Positions 1 to 9,444 are shown, numbered from the stretch's first letter. The stretch: DNA of 63,529 nucleotides from Alkalicoccus saliphilus (GCF_003044065.1 NZ_PZJJ01000020.1:1-63529); one strand, 5' to 3'. Translations and numbers: made by a program. Notes: generated from the sequence alone by a model not told the origin.

Positions 1-1
1 G

Positions 2-136
2 CCGTCTTTCATCAACAAACCATGGAAGGTCGTCTTCCCCGGCAAGAACTATGGGTTTGATAACGAAAAAACGAAAAAGACAGACCCATGGAGAATGAGT
101 GAGAACGTGTCCAGAATTAGGGGGCCTGACCGGTAA
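2..136 (+). pseudogene. C-terminal fragment of an unrecognised ORF at the window edge
   Basis: An open frame enters from the left edge and stops with TAA at 134-136 after about 44 residues (begins PSFINKPWKVVFPG). I do not recognise the protein. The frame overlaps a sequence at 107-130 (TGTCCAGAATTAGGGGG...) that looks like an IS3-family terminus, so this may be the end of a mobile element or an old remnant. The start lies outside the window, so no function can be given. Confidence 0.25.
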
Positions 137-190
137 TGATTAAAAAACTTCTGTACTGATTAAAGCAGCTTCTATAATGATTAAACAACC
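137..190 (+). repeat. Three direct TGATTAAA repeats spaced 20-21 bp
   Basis: TGATTAAA occurs at 137, 157 and 178, each preceded by TA[AC] and followed by a partly shared TTCT/CTCC stretch. The spacing of 20 and 21 bp is two helical turns. Closely spaced short direct repeats like these are found at the ends of some transposons (IS21, Tn7-like), and the copies lie just beyond a possible IS end. Their identity is inference. Confidence 0.4.
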
Positions 191-236
191 TCCCCGATCC
201 GGCGCCCGCTGACGAAACATTCCCCCGGCCGTAAAT

Positions 237-285
237 TAAAAAAAGACTGCCCCAGCCGGAAAAACCGGCCGGCGGGCAGTCTTTT
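237..285 (-). terminator. Rho-independent terminator of hemQ, probably bidirectional
   Basis: A long stem, AAAAGACTGCCC (241-252) with GGGCAGTCTTTT (274-285), encloses a GC-rich inner hairpin. On the minus strand it is followed by a run of T (A-run at 237-244 on plus). It lies 13 bp after the hemQ stop. Confidence 0.85.
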
Positions 286-297
286 GATTTTCATTAT

Positions 298-1041
298 TTA
301 CACATGGAAATACGGTTTGATTTCGCTGTCTTCCATTGTCTTTCCAACGTAAAATGTACCGAATTCGCCGTAGCGGGCACTTACTTCATCAAAGCGCATT
401 TCATAAACAAGCTTTTTGAATTCGAGCACGTCGTGGGCGAAAAGTGTGACGCCCCATTCCCAGTCGTCAAAACCGACCGAGCCGGAGATGATCTGGCGTA
501 CTTTACCAGCGTACTGGCGTCCGATCATTCCGTGGCTGCGCATCATCGAAGAACGCTCTTCCATCGGGAGCATGTACCAGTTGTCATTTCCCTGGCGGCG
601 CTTATCCATTGGATAGAAGCAGACATATTCCCATTTTGGAAGGATCGGCTTCAGGCGTGCCTGAATTTCCGGATCCTGGGCCGGATCTTTGTCGGCTGGA
701 AGGTAGTTGCTCAGCTCAACAACCGAAACATAGGAATATGTCGGTGTCGTAAATTCCGCAAGACGCGTTTTGTTGAACGCTGCTTCCAGTTCGATCAGCT
801 CATCCATCGTCGGACGGAGCAGGAGAATCATAATATCTGCTTTCTGGCCGAGAATAGAATATACACCGTGGCTGCCTTCAAACTTTGCCTGTGTTTCATC
901 CCAGGCTTCCACCATTTTCATAAATTCATCTAAAATGGAATCGCGTTCACTTTCCGAAAGCTTTTTCCATTCATTCCAGTTAATCGTTCGAAAATCGTGG
1001 TAGCAATACCACCCATCGAGAGTTTTTGCTGGTTCTGCCAT
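298..1041 (-). CDS. hemQ: HemQ, coproheme decarboxylase (chlorite dismutase family)
   Basis: The 247-residue product is HemQ, which decarboxylates coproheme III with H2O2 to make heme b, the last step of the Gram-positive heme pathway in the cytosol. It has the chlorite-dismutase-like fold. Tyr143 in the YPMDKR stretch matches the catalytic tyrosine and His170 in [10 protein letters not shown] the proximal heme ligand. The ATG at 1041 is preferred because GGAG lies 8 nt upstream; the GTG at 1050 has no usable site. In B. subtilis this gene (ywfI) also sits beside pta, as here. It is transcribed alone and ends at a strong terminator. Confidence 0.95.
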   Translation of the reverse strand: MAEPAKTLDGWYCYHDFRTINWNEWKKLSESERDSILDEFMKMVEAWDETQAKFEGSHGVYSILGQKADIMILLLRPTMDELIELEAAFNKTRLAEFTTPTYSYVSVVELSNYLPADKDPAQDPEIQARLKPILPKWEYVCFYPMDKRRQGNDNWYMLPMEERSSMMRSHGMIGRQYAGKVRQIISGSVGFDDWEWGVTLFAHDVLEFKKLVYEMRFDEVSARYGEFGTFYVGKTMEDSEIKPYFHV

Positions 1042-1146
1042 GTTTTTCACTCCATTTCCAGGTTAATAAGTCAAAGCGCACTGCGCCTGTAAGTAGAATC
1101 ACAATGCCTATTATACTAGCCGGAGGAGGAAAAACCAAACAGAGCG

Positions 1147-1893
1147 TCAGCCTTTGGATTTCTGAAGAAAAGCCTGCAGCGCTTTCTGGTGCGGACGGGA
1201 TTTGCCGGCAAGCCGCTGGGCCTTGATTTCTTCTTCCAGAACGCTTTCAAGCGGCTGGTCGAAACTGTTCTTAAAGTTTTTCTTCATCAGTCCGTAAGCA
1301 GGTGCAGGGGCCTCTGTCAGCTGCTGTATTACTGCTTCCGGATAATCTGTTCCGCTGATCAGTCCGATGCGTTCTGCTTTTTCGGTATCAATTTTCACTC
1401 CTGTCCCGAGTTCGATGGCTCTGGAAAGCCCGACGATTCTCGGCAGGTAGTAGGAGGCTCCGGCATCGGGTGCCAGTCCGATCTGCAGAAAACTTAAGGA
1501 AAAAGCAGCTTTTTTATCCGCATACCGGAAGTCACAGGCAAGAGCGAGACTGAGGCCTGCCCCGACCGCAAGTCCGCTCACGTAGGCTACAATTGGTTTT
1601 TCAATCTCGTCCATTAACAGAATAAGTTTGTTGTACGTTTCTGCGAGATAGGCACCATGATCAAAGTTTTCCATTTCCTCTACAGGTATGCTCTTTAAAT
1701 CAGCCCCGCTGGAAAAAGCATCTCCTTCTCCTGTCAGGACGATCACCCGTACGTCCGGGTCCTCGTCTGCCCTGGAAAATGCCTGATGCAGTTCTTCATG
1801 CATTTCCCGGTTAATTGCATTTTTAACGTGGGGACGGTTCATTTTAATAACAGCTGTTTTATTTTTGGTTTCATACAGTACAGTGCGGTTCAT
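1147..1893 (-). CDS. Enoyl-CoA hydratase/isomerase (crotonase family)
   Basis: A 248-residue crotonase-fold enzyme, expected to hydrate or isomerise enoyl-CoA during fatty-acid oxidation. The oxyanion-hole region FSSGADLKSI (about residues 61-70) and SGLAVGAGLSLALACDFRYA (about 107-126) are typical. Exact substrate is uncertain; the PaaG/EchA-type length fits a general acyl-CoA role. ATG at 1893 is preferred over that at 1899 because AGGAGG then has 7-nt spacing. It lies 19 bp after the dienoyl-CoA reductase-like gene, so the two form one operon under the FadR-type operator at 3848. Confidence 0.85.
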   Translation of the reverse strand: MNRTVLYETKNKTAVIKMNRPHVKNAINREMHEELHQAFSRADEDPDVRVIVLTGEGDAFSSGADLKSIPVEEMENFDHGAYLAETYNKLILLMDEIEKPIVAYVSGLAVGAGLSLALACDFRYADKKAAFSLSFLQIGLAPDAGASYYLPRIVGLSRAIELGTGVKIDTEKAERIGLISGTDYPEAVIQQLTEAPAPAYGLMKKNFKNSFDQPLESVLEEEIKAQRLAGKSRPHQKALQAFLQKSKG

Positions 1894-1912
1894 ATTCATT
1901 CCTCCTCTTTAA

Positions 1913-3826
1913 TTACAGAGCCCTTGCTGTCACGGCACCATCGTGGACGGCCCGCTTGGCGTCGAGACCGAGCGCGTCCTTCGCGCCGCCGATGATGTGA
2001 ACAGTTTTCCCGAGCGCTTCCAGGGATTCGGCGAGGGAGACATTCACGAGCTGACCGGCTGCGATAATGACGGTATCTGCCGGAATGCTTTTTTGTTCTC
2101 CTTCATCCGTGTAAACCACCCGGTCTTTTTCAATACGGTCGTAGTGTTCAATTCCACCTGTCATCCGGATACCGGCCTGCTTGATTTCCATAATGGTCGC
2201 CCAGCGTGTCGTTTTGCCGATACCCCTCGCAAACGAGCGGCTCCGCTGCAGCAGCGTGATGTCCGGGTTGCTCTCTTTTTTCAAATATAGAGCGAGGTCA
2301 CAGGCAATCCCTCCGCCGCCGATAATTACGACCTCGTTTCCGGTTTCGACCCGGCCATCAAAAACGTCTTTGTAAGAAACTGCATGCTCGAGCCCGGGGA
2401 TTTCCGGCTGACGCGGAAGAATACCGGTACAGATGACAACTTCATCCGCCGCTTCCAAGAGCGGGTCTTCGGCATCAGCACGATGATTTAGAAGAACCTC
2501 CACTCCAAGCTTTTCCAGCTGGACTTTAAAATAGCGGAGCGTTTCATAAAACTCCTCCTTGCCGGGAATACGCTTGGAATAATTCAGCTGTCCTCCGATT
2601 TCTTCCCGTTCATCAACGAGCGTCACGGAATGTCCCCGCTCGGCCGCAACCCGTGCTGTTTCCAGGCCGGCGGGCCCCGCACCAATAACGACAATTTTTT
2701 TAGGGTTTTCCGAAGGCAGAAGAGGGAGGTCAAGTTCCCGTCCCGCTTCCGGATTTACGAGGCAGGTCGCCGGTTTTCCTTCAAATACATGATCCAGACA
2801 TGCCTGGTTGCAGGCGATACACGTATTGATTTCTTCATGTTTTTCCGCTTTGGCTTTCGATAAAATCGCTGGATCGGCAAGAAAAGGACGTGCCATGGAA
2901 ATGAGCTGAACCGCTCCTCTTTCCAGAATTTTCTCCGCATCCCGGGGATCGTTGATACGGTTGCTTGCAATGACCGGAATTGTAACGTGGGCTGCCAGCT
3001 TTTCCGCCACGGGAACGAACTGCATCCGCGGTACTTTCATGGATATTGTCGGCGTGCGGGATTCGTGCCAGCCGATACCGACATTGAGGGCGTCCGCTCC
3101 TGCTTCTTCCAGCCGGGAAGCCCACAACGCCGTTTCTTCCTCTGTCGTACTACCTTCGATTAAATCGAGTCCGGACATACGGAACACGACCGGAAAGTCC
3201 GGGCCGACCGTTTCTCTTACCGCTTTAAGAATGGAAAGAGGAAAGCGCAGCCGGTTTTCCAGCGTACCGCCCCACTGATCATCCCGCTGATTTGTCACAG
3301 GAGAAACAAATTCATTGATTAAATAGCCTTCGGACCCCATAATTTCGACCGCATCAAAACCGGCTTCTTTCGCACGTCCAGCGCCGTCGGCAAAATCCTG
3401 AATCGTCTGCTCAATCTCTTTTTCCGAAAGAGCTCTCGGCGTATCCGGGTTAATAGGAGATTTAAGGGCAGAAGGAGCAACAGGATCCAGCCCGGTCATC
3501 GCCTTGTAGGCATAGCGGCCTGCATGAAAAAGCTGAAGGGCGATGGCCCCGCCTTCATCATGGACGGCTTTTGTCATCGGTTTCCAGCGCTCGGCATCTT
3601 CTTCTTTGTAAATGGTCATAAAATCCTCGCCGCCGCCGTTGCCTTCCGGGTTCACAGCAGCCCCGCCGGTAACAATCAGCCCGACATCATGCTGTGCACG
3701 GCGCCGGTAAAACTCTGTCAGCCGTTCTTCCCCGCGGTCCATGCCTTCCAGCCCGACGTGCATCGATCCCATCATGACTCGGCTTCTCAGCTTCAATGTT
3801 CCAATCGTAATCGGTTCAAATAACAT
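1913..3826 (-). CDS. NADH:flavin oxidoreductase, 2,4-dienoyl-CoA reductase-like (FadH family)
   Basis: This 637-residue protein has an N-terminal old-yellow-enzyme TIM barrel (about 1-330), a 4Fe-4S cluster motif with Cys336, Cys339, Cys343 and Cys355, and a C-terminal FAD/NAD(P) module beginning with VVIGAGPAGLETA (about 381). Tyr168 and His254 fit the catalytic pair known from E. coli FadH. It probably reduces 2,4-dienoyl-CoA made from unsaturated fatty acids, with electrons passing NAD(P)H-FAD-FeS-FMN. Start ATG at 3826 has GGAGGTG upstream. It is the first gene of an operon with the enoyl-CoA hydratase. Related family members act on other enones, so the substrate is inferred. Confidence 0.82.
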   Translation of the reverse strand: MLFEPITIGTLKLRSRVMMGSMHVGLEGMDRGEERLTEFYRRRAQHDVGLIVTGGAAVNPEGNGGGEDFMTIYKEEDAERWKPMTKAVHDEGGAIALQLFHAGRYAYKAMTGLDPVAPSALKSPINPDTPRALSEKEIEQTIQDFADGAGRAKEAGFDAVEIMGSEGYLINEFVSPVTNQRDDQWGGTLENRLRFPLSILKAVRETVGPDFPVVFRMSGLDLIEGSTTEEETALWASRLEEAGADALNVGIGWHESRTPTISMKVPRMQFVPVAEKLAAHVTIPVIASNRINDPRDAEKILERGAVQLISMARPFLADPAILSKAKAEKHEEINTCIACNQACLDHVFEGKPATCLVNPEAGRELDLPLLPSENPKKIVVIGAGPAGLETARVAAERGHSVTLVDEREEIGGQLNYSKRIPGKEEFYETLRYFKVQLEKLGVEVLLNHRADAEDPLLEAADEVVICTGILPRQPEIPGLEHAVSYKDVFDGRVETGNEVVIIGGGGIACDLALYLKKESNPDITLLQRSRSFARGIGKTTRWATIMEIKQAGIRMTGGIEHYDRIEKDRVVYTDEGEQKSIPADTVIIAAGQLVNVSLAESLEALGKTVHIIGGAKDALGLDAKRAVHDGAVTARAL

Positions 3827-3847
3827 CACAGCACCTCCGAATTTAAA

Positions 3848-3865
3848 TGAGTGAATACTCATTCA
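3848..3865 (-). promoter_or_regulatory. FadR-type operator upstream of the dienoyl-CoA reductase operon
   Basis: The 18-bp palindrome TGAGTGAATACTCATTCA matches the B. subtilis FadR (TetR-type) operator form TGAATGA-N4-TCATTCA at all but one arm position. It lies 21 bp upstream of the start codon and just downstream of a TATACT -10-like box on the minus strand, so a bound repressor would block initiation. Which regulator binds is inference, since no fadR gene lies in the window. Confidence 0.75.
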
Positions 3866-4011
3866 CTACGGTTAGTATAACGTATTCCCTCTTTTTAGGG
3901 AACTCTCATTCAGAAAATTAGAACTTTAGGGAGAAAGCCTTTTCAGCGTTTTATTTTTCCCGGAAGAACGGGTATGCTTGTACTAATGCAAAAATCGAAG
4001 GAGGAATTCCT

Positions 4012-4989
4012 GTGAGCGATATGTTTACAGACATTAAAAATCAGGTGAAACAGGCGAACCCGGCCATTGTCTTTCCGGAAGGCACGGACGAGCGGATTTT
4101 GGAAGCAGCGGTGCGGCTCCAGGCAGATGGAATTCTGCAGCCAATTTTAATCGGCAGCAAAACAGAAGTCGAAGCAAAAGCGGAAGAAATCGGGCAGGAC
4201 GTTTCGAAGGTGACGATACTCGATCCGGAAACGTATGAAGATTTCGACAGCCTGGCAGACGCATTTGTGGAACGCCGTAAAGGAAAGAACACAAAGGAAG
4301 AGGCAGAGAAGATTGTTAAGACCCCGAACTACTTCGGAACGATGCTTGTTTACACCGGGAAAGCATCCGGTCTCGTAAGCGGCGCCGCCCACTCCACAGG
4401 AGACACGGTCCGTCCGGCACTGCAGATCATCAAGACGAAAGAAGGCGTGAAAAAAACGTCCGGTGTCTTTGTCATGGTCCGCGGGGAAGAGCGCTATATT
4501 TTCGGCGACTGTGCTATAAACATTGCGCCGGACAGCAGCGACCTGGCAGAAACAGCTGTGGAAGCCGGCAAAACAGCCAAAGTTTTCGGAATCGATCCGA
4601 AAGTGGCGATGCTGAGCTTTTCTACCAAAGGTTCAGCGAAAAGTGAAGAAACAGAACGCGTCGTGGAAGCTGTTCAGCTTGCCCGGGAAAAAGATCCGGA
4701 ACTGAACGTCGATGGAGAATTCCAGTTTGACGCAGCTTTCGTACCATCTGTCGCAGCAAAAAAAGCGCCGGATTCTCCGCTGAAAGGGGAAGCAAACACA
4801 TTTATCTTCCCAAATCTGGAGTCCGGAAACATCGGCTACAAAATCGCCCAGCGGCTCGGCAACTTTGAAGCTGTCGGACCGATCCTTCAGGGACTGAACC
4901 AGCCGGTCAACGACCTTTCCAGAGGCTGCAGCCAGGAAGACGTCTACAAACTGGCACTCATCACAGCGATGCAGAGCCTGCAGAAATAA
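4012..4989 (+). CDS. pta: Phosphate acetyltransferase
   Basis: The 325-residue protein is a short (class I) phosphotransacetylase, which interconverts acetyl-CoA plus phosphate with acetyl phosphate plus CoA in the cytosol. Characteristic stretches are SGAAHSTGDTVRPALQ (about 125-140) and the C-terminal PVNDLSRGCS. It works with acetate kinase (not in the window) in overflow acetate formation or acetate use. The GTG start has GGAGG seven bases upstream. Monocistronic, with a strong terminator behind. The hemQ-pta neighbourhood matches B. subtilis. Confidence 0.97.
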   Translation: MSDMFTDIKNQVKQANPAIVFPEGTDERILEAAVRLQADGILQPILIGSKTEVEAKAEEIGQDVSKVTILDPETYEDFDSLADAFVERRKGKNTKEEAEKIVKTPNYFGTMLVYTGKASGLVSGAAHSTGDTVRPALQIIKTKEGVKKTSGVFVMVRGEERYIFGDCAINIAPDSSDLAETAVEAGKTAKVFGIDPKVAMLSFSTKGSAKSEETERVVEAVQLAREKDPELNVDGEFQFDAAFVPSVAAKKAPDSPLKGEANTFIFPNLESGNIGYKIAQRLGNFEAVGPILQGLNQPVNDLSRGCSQEDVYKLALITAMQSLQK

Positions 4990-4999
4990 AACAATAGGA

Positions 5000-5042
5000 A
5001 AAGCGCCGGGAAACTCTTTGAGTTCCTCGGTGCTTTTTTTTG
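5000..5042 (+). terminator. Rho-independent terminator of pta
   Basis: Stem AAGCGCCGGGAAACT (5001-5015) with AGTTCCTCGGTGCTT (5021-5035), loop CTTTG, followed by a T-run to 5041. Confidence 0.9.
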
Positions 5043-5390
5043 TTTTAACCAGAGGAAAGTTCGTTGCTGGCCGCTGTCGAAGATCTCCCGTTTCAATTTG
5101 CATTACTATAGTAGTTCGTAGTAAGAGCGGACTGTTTCTTTTTAAACAGTTATTCTATTTGCTGCATAAAAAACTCGTTTATCTTTCTTAAAAATTACAG
5201 CTTATTTTCAGCACCCGGACGTTAAGTATATTTGAACCCACTTTTCTCGGTCGTTTACTAATACAGTTCCTCCCGCTTTAAAAATTCCTCGAACAGCCCG
5301 CGCATGTCCTTTCAGAAAATTTCCCACTAAAAATCCAGCAGTGACAGGGTTTTCTTATTTTTCAAAAAATTAATAGAAAAAAATTTGGAA
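5043..5390. other. Intergenic stretch without recognisable gene
   Basis: About 350 bp, AT-rich and with stops in all frames, separates the pta terminator from the glcB promoter. I see no reading frame with a ribosome site, no repeat and no structured RNA. A TGTCGAA heptamer at 5075 matches a Spo0A half-box but is isolated. Confidence 0.5.
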
Positions 5391-5396
5391 ATAGTA

Positions 5397-5424
5397 TTGC
5401 AATTTATGTGGTTTGTTATACAAT
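5397..5424 (+). promoter_or_regulatory. Putative sigma-A promoter of the glcB-aceA cluster
   Basis: TTGCAA (5397-5402), a 16-bp spacer and TACAAT (5419-5424) lie about 75 bp before glcB. No cre palindrome is evident nearby. Confidence 0.5.
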
Positions 5425-5497
5425 AAGACACATGAAGAAAAACTGTTCTAATACAGAATGAAACACTGCAAAGCAAGAGACGTGAAGGAGGGTTTGC

Positions 5498-7672
5498 ATG
5501 AGTTCGTACATCAACAAAGGAAAACTTGAAATAAAGGAGGTATTACACCGGTTCGTAGAAGAGGAGGTCCTTCCCGGAACGAAAGTCGACCCCGATACTT
5601 TCTGGCAGGGAGCGGAAGACGTTATCTCCGAGATTCAGCCGGAAATAGAGGAAGTACTCCAGGTGAGGGAAGACATACAGCAGAAGCTGGATCAGTGGCA
5701 TACGGATAACCCGGGAAAGCCTGATCTGAAATCATACAAAAAATTTCTTAACGACATCGGCTATCTGGAACCGGAAACAGAAGATTTCACTGTTACAACA
5801 GAAAATGTGGACAGGGAAGTTACCGAACAGTCCGGTCCGCAGCTCGTTGTCCCGGTCAATAATGCCCGCTACGCCCTGAATGCGGCAAATGCCCGCTGGG
5901 GGAGCCTGTACGACGCCCTTTACGGTACAGACGTTATTCCGGAAACGGACGGAGCGGAAAAAGGAAAAAGCTATAATCCGAAGCGTGGGGAAAAAGTTAT
6001 TTCCTACGCGAAGGAATTTCTCGATGAGCACTTTCCGCTGGAAAAAGGAAGCCACGCGGAGGTTCAAGCCTACAAAGTGAAAAACGGGCAGCTTTCAGCA
6101 GAAGCCGGTGAAACAGTTTCCGTGAAAAATCCGGAATCCTTCCTCGGCCACCGCGGTCCGGAAGAAACACCGGAAGCACTTCTTTTCATTAATAACGGCC
6201 TGCACGTCGAAGTACAGATCGACCGGGAGCACCCGATCGGCAAAACAGACAAAGCAGGGGTAAAAGACGTATTAATGGAAGCGGCTACAACGACGATAAT
6301 GGATGCAGAAGACAGTGTTACAGCAGTCGATGCGGAAGATAAAGTCGAGGTGTACCGCAACTGGCTCGGCCTCATGAAAGGAAATTTAACAACAAGCTTT
6401 CAAAAAGGGGACGGGAAAGTCGAAAGAACATTAAATGAAGACCGGACGTACCAGGGGAAAAACGGAGAAGGAAGTATTTCCGGAAGGTCTCTGCTGCTTG
6501 TCCGCAACGTCGGTCATTTAATGACGACCGATATGGTCCGGCTGAACGGAAAGGACGTGTCCGAAGGTATCATAGACGGCCTCGTTACTTCTCTGACCGC
6601 CAAGCATGACCTGCTGAAAAACAGCAAGTATCAAAATTCCAAAACCGGCTCTATTTATATCGTTAAGCCGAAAATGCACGGTTCCCGTGAAGTCCGGCTG
6701 ACAAACACCCTAATGGAGCGTGTCGAAAAAGTCCTCGGACTGGAGCCGAACACGATCAAAATCGGTGTTATGGACGAAGAGCGCCGCACTTCCTTGAATC
6801 TAAAACAGTGCATCCGGGAAGTAAAAGACCGAATCTTCTTTATTAACACCGGGTTCCTCGACCGGACAGGCGATGAAATCCATACATCCTTCCTCGCCGG
6901 TCCGATGATCAGAAAAGACAGTATGAAAGGTTCTGTCTGGCTGAACACCTACGAGGATGCGAACGTGTACCAGGGTCTCCGCACCCGCCTTCACGAACGC
7001 GGTCAGATCGGCAAGGGAATGTGGGCCATGCCGGACGAAATGAAAAATATGATGGAACAGAAAGACGGACAGCTTCTTGCCGGAGGCAACACCGCCTGGG
7101 TCCCATCACCTACAGCGGCTGCACTTCATGCTATGCACTATCACCGGATTGATACCGCACAGGTACAGGAAGAAAAACAGCAGTCGCTTCATCCTGAAGC
7201 GGACAATATGCTGCAGGTACCGGTGGAAGAAAAGCCGGAGTGGAGTGAAGATGAAAAGCGGCAGGAGCTGGAAAACAACGCCCAGGGTATTCTTGGCTAT
7301 GTTGTCCGCTGGGTGGAGCAGGGTGTCGGCTGTTCCAAAGTGCCGAACCTGAAACATGTGCATCTGATGGAAGACCGTGCGACACTCCGTATATCGAGTC
7401 AGCACATGGCCAACTGGCTGGAGCATGGTATCTGCTCAAAAGAGGAAGTAAGGCGCACGATGGAAAAAATGGCCGGTCTCGTAGATGAGCAGAACGCCGG
7501 GGATCCGGAGTATCTGCCGATGGCCAAAAACTTTGAAAAATCCACCGCTTTTCAGGCAGCACTTGAACTCGTGCTCGATGGTAAAAACCAGCCGAGCGGC
7601 TATACGGAACCGATTCTTCACCGCAGACGCCGGGAATTCAAGGCAAAGATGCGCAATAGACAGTCTGTATAA
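5498..7672 (+). CDS. glcB: Malate synthase G
   Basis: The 724-residue length and sequence fit the G isoform of malate synthase, which condenses glyoxylate with acetyl-CoA to malate. The central LVRNVGHLMT, EEVRRT and LGLEPNTIKIGVMDEERRTSLNL stretches and the C-terminal half match the family; this is about 200 residues longer than the A isoform. The ATG has GAAGGAGGG upstream. With isocitrate lyase 400 bp downstream it completes the glyoxylate shunt, letting the cell grow on acetate and fatty acids. Cytosolic. Confidence 0.95.
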   Translation: MSSYINKGKLEIKEVLHRFVEEEVLPGTKVDPDTFWQGAEDVISEIQPEIEEVLQVREDIQQKLDQWHTDNPGKPDLKSYKKFLNDIGYLEPETEDFTVTTENVDREVTEQSGPQLVVPVNNARYALNAANARWGSLYDALYGTDVIPETDGAEKGKSYNPKRGEKVISYAKEFLDEHFPLEKGSHAEVQAYKVKNGQLSAEAGETVSVKNPESFLGHRGPEETPEALLFINNGLHVEVQIDREHPIGKTDKAGVKDVLMEAATTTIMDAEDSVTAVDAEDKVEVYRNWLGLMKGNLTTSFQKGDGKVERTLNEDRTYQGKNGEGSISGRSLLLVRNVGHLMTTDMVRLNGKDVSEGIIDGLVTSLTAKHDLLKNSKYQNSKTGSIYIVKPKMHGSREVRLTNTLMERVEKVLGLEPNTIKIGVMDEERRTSLNLKQCIREVKDRIFFINTGFLDRTGDEIHTSFLAGPMIRKDSMKGSVWLNTYEDANVYQGLRTRLHERGQIGKGMWAMPDEMKNMMEQKDGQLLAGGNTAWVPSPTAAALHAMHYHRIDTAQVQEEKQQSLHPEADNMLQVPVEEKPEWSEDEKRQELENNAQGILGYVVRWVEQGVGCSKVPNLKHVHLMEDRATLRISSQHMANWLEHGICSKEEVRRTMEKMAGLVDEQNAGDPEYLPMAKNFEKSTAFQAALELVLDGKNQPSGYTEPILHRRRREFKAKMRNRQSV

Positions 7673-7714
7673 AAAAACCGCCTCCATGGCGCAGGAAGAA
7701 AGGTGTGAACGAGC

Positions 7715-8008
7715 ATGATTACAAGAGAAAAAACATCTGCACAGGAACTAGCCGAAAAATGGGTGAACCAGCAGCTTGAAAGTGGTAAAACGGCAGAAGA
7801 CCTTCATAAAACAATGTTCGTTTACGGCGACAGCGTGATGGAAGCACAGATGGATGAGCAGGGAACTCTGCAGATGAAAAATAAAAATGAAGGCAGCATC
7901 GTCATTTTCCGTACTCCAGAACCACAGCCCGGCCCTATGTGCCGGTGCTGCGGGATGGACTACGATAATGAGAAAGAGGCACTTCAGTGCTGTGCGTACA
8001 TCGACTAG
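7715..8008 (+). CDS. Small Cys-rich protein between malate synthase and isocitrate lyase
   Basis: I do not recognise this 97-residue protein. Its N-terminal two thirds are charged and probably helical (EL AEKWVNQQLE region), followed by a short beta-like stretch. The C-terminus carries Cys76, Cys78, Cys79, Cys92 and Cys93 in an arrangement close to C-x-C-C-x12-C-C, which could bind zinc or act in thiol chemistry. There is no signal peptide or membrane segment. AAGAAAGGTGTGAACGAGC precedes the ATG. Its place 42 bp after glcB and 79 bp before aceA suggests cotranscription and a link to the glyoxylate shunt, but no function can be assigned. Confidence 0.75.
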   Translation: MITREKTSAQELAEKWVNQQLESGKTAEDLHKTMFVYGDSVMEAQMDEQGTLQMKNKNEGSIVIFRTPEPQPGPMCRCCGMDYDNEKEALQCCAYID

Positions 8009-8087
8009 CATATTTTTTTGGAAGTGCTGTTATAAAACAATAAAAATATAAATCATACTGTTTACTACAGAAAAGGAGAGATGTAAA

Positions 8088-9356
8088 GTGGCTAATCAAA
8101 AAGAACAACTCGAACAGGAATGGGCACAGGATCGATTTAAAGGAGTGGAGCGTCCTTACTCCGCAGAAGATGTACTAAAACTGCGCGGCTCCGTAGTAAT
8201 TGAACAGACTCTTGCACGCATGGGTTCTGAGCGTCTTTGGAGACTCATCAATGAAGAAGATTTCGTTAACGCTCTCGGTGCCCTTACAGGTAACCAGGCG
8301 ATGCAGCAGGTAAAAGCAGGGCTGAAGGCGATTTACCTGAGCGGCTGGCAGGTGGCAGCAGATGCCAACCTTTCCGGACAGATGTACCCGGACCAGAGCC
8401 TGTACCCGGCAAACAGCGTGCCGCACGTTGTACGCCGCATTAACCAGACGTTCCAGCGCGCGGATCAGATTCAGACAGCGGAAGGAAAAGGCGATACGAA
8501 CTGGTTCGCACCGATCGTTGCCGATATGGAAGCCGGCTTCGGTGGCCCGCTTAACGTATTCGAACTGACAAAACAGATGATCGAAGCAGGGGCAGCCGGT
8601 GTACACCTGGAAGACCAGCTTTCTTCTGAGAAGAAGTGTGGACACCTCGGTGGTAAAGTACTTCTTCCTACACAGGTAGCTGTACGTAACCTCGTATCTG
8701 CACGTCTTGCAGCAGACGTTATGGGCGTACCGACAATCATCATTGCGCGTACTGATGCAAACGCTGCCAACCTGATCACGAGTGACGTGGATGAGTACGA
8801 TCACCCATTCCTTACAGGCGAGCGCACGGCAGAAGGCTTCTTCCGCACAAACGACGGCATCGACCAGGCGATTTCACGAGGCCTTGCCTACGCTCCGGTT
8901 GCCGACCTTATCTGGTGCGAAACGAGCGAACCGAACCTCGAAGAAGCGAAGAAGTTCGCGGATGCCATCCATGAAAAGTTCCCTGGCAAAATGCTTGCCT
9001 ACAACTGTTCACCATCTTTCAACTGGAAAGCGAAGCTGGATGATGAAACGATTGCGAAATTCCAGAAAGAGCTCGGTAAAATGGGCTACAAGTTCCAGTT
9101 TGTTACACTTGCAGGCTTCCACGCGCTGAACCACAGCATGTTTGAGCTTGCCCACGATTACAAGGACAACGGAATGGCAGCCTACTCCAAGCTGCAGCAG
9201 GCGGAATTTGCTTCCGAAGACAAAGGCTACACAGCGACACGCCACCAGCGTGAAGTTGGTACCGGCTACTTCGATGAAGTATCCCAGGTTATTTCCGGGG
9301 GGACTTCTTCCACACTTGCTCTTTCCGGCTCCACTGAAACATCTCAGTTCAAGTAA
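8088..9356 (+). CDS. aceA: Isocitrate lyase
   Basis: The 422-residue protein splits isocitrate into succinate and glyoxylate, the first glyoxylate-shunt step. The catalytic signature KKCGHLGGK is at residues 182-190, with active-site Cys184. Length is typical of bacterial ICL. GTG start with AAAGGAGAG upstream. It feeds glyoxylate to malate synthase G encoded two genes upstream. A strong, symmetric terminator follows. Confidence 0.97.
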   Translation: MANQKEQLEQEWAQDRFKGVERPYSAEDVLKLRGSVVIEQTLARMGSERLWRLINEEDFVNALGALTGNQAMQQVKAGLKAIYLSGWQVAADANLSGQMYPDQSLYPANSVPHVVRRINQTFQRADQIQTAEGKGDTNWFAPIVADMEAGFGGPLNVFELTKQMIEAGAAGVHLEDQLSSEKKCGHLGGKVLLPTQVAVRNLVSARLAADVMGVPTIIIARTDANAANLITSDVDEYDHPFLTGERTAEGFFRTNDGIDQAISRGLAYAPVADLIWCETSEPNLEEAKKFADAIHEKFPGKMLAYNCSPSFNWKAKLDDETIAKFQKELGKMGYKFQFVTLAGFHALNHSMFELAHDYKDNGMAAYSKLQQAEFASEDKGYTATRHQREVGTGYFDEVSQVISGGTSSTLALSGSTETSQFK

Positions 9357-9405
9357 AAAAATAGAGCGGCCGCGTTGTAATTTACAACGCGGCCGCTCCT
9401 TTTTT
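9354..9405. terminator. Bidirectional terminator between aceA and lipL
   Basis: A 17-bp near-perfect stem, GAGCGGCCGCGTTGTAA (9364-9380) with its complement (9382-9398), has a T-run after it on plus and an A-run (9354-9361) before it, so it can stop both converging transcripts. Confidence 0.9.
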
Positions 9406-9444
9406 AGGAAGAGGGGAGAAAAGCGGAAGATCTGTAAGGAACAA

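Noticed and set aside
5075-5081. Spo0A-box upstream of glcB
   Set aside because: A single TGTCGAA heptamer more than 300 bp from the promoter; chance is likely.
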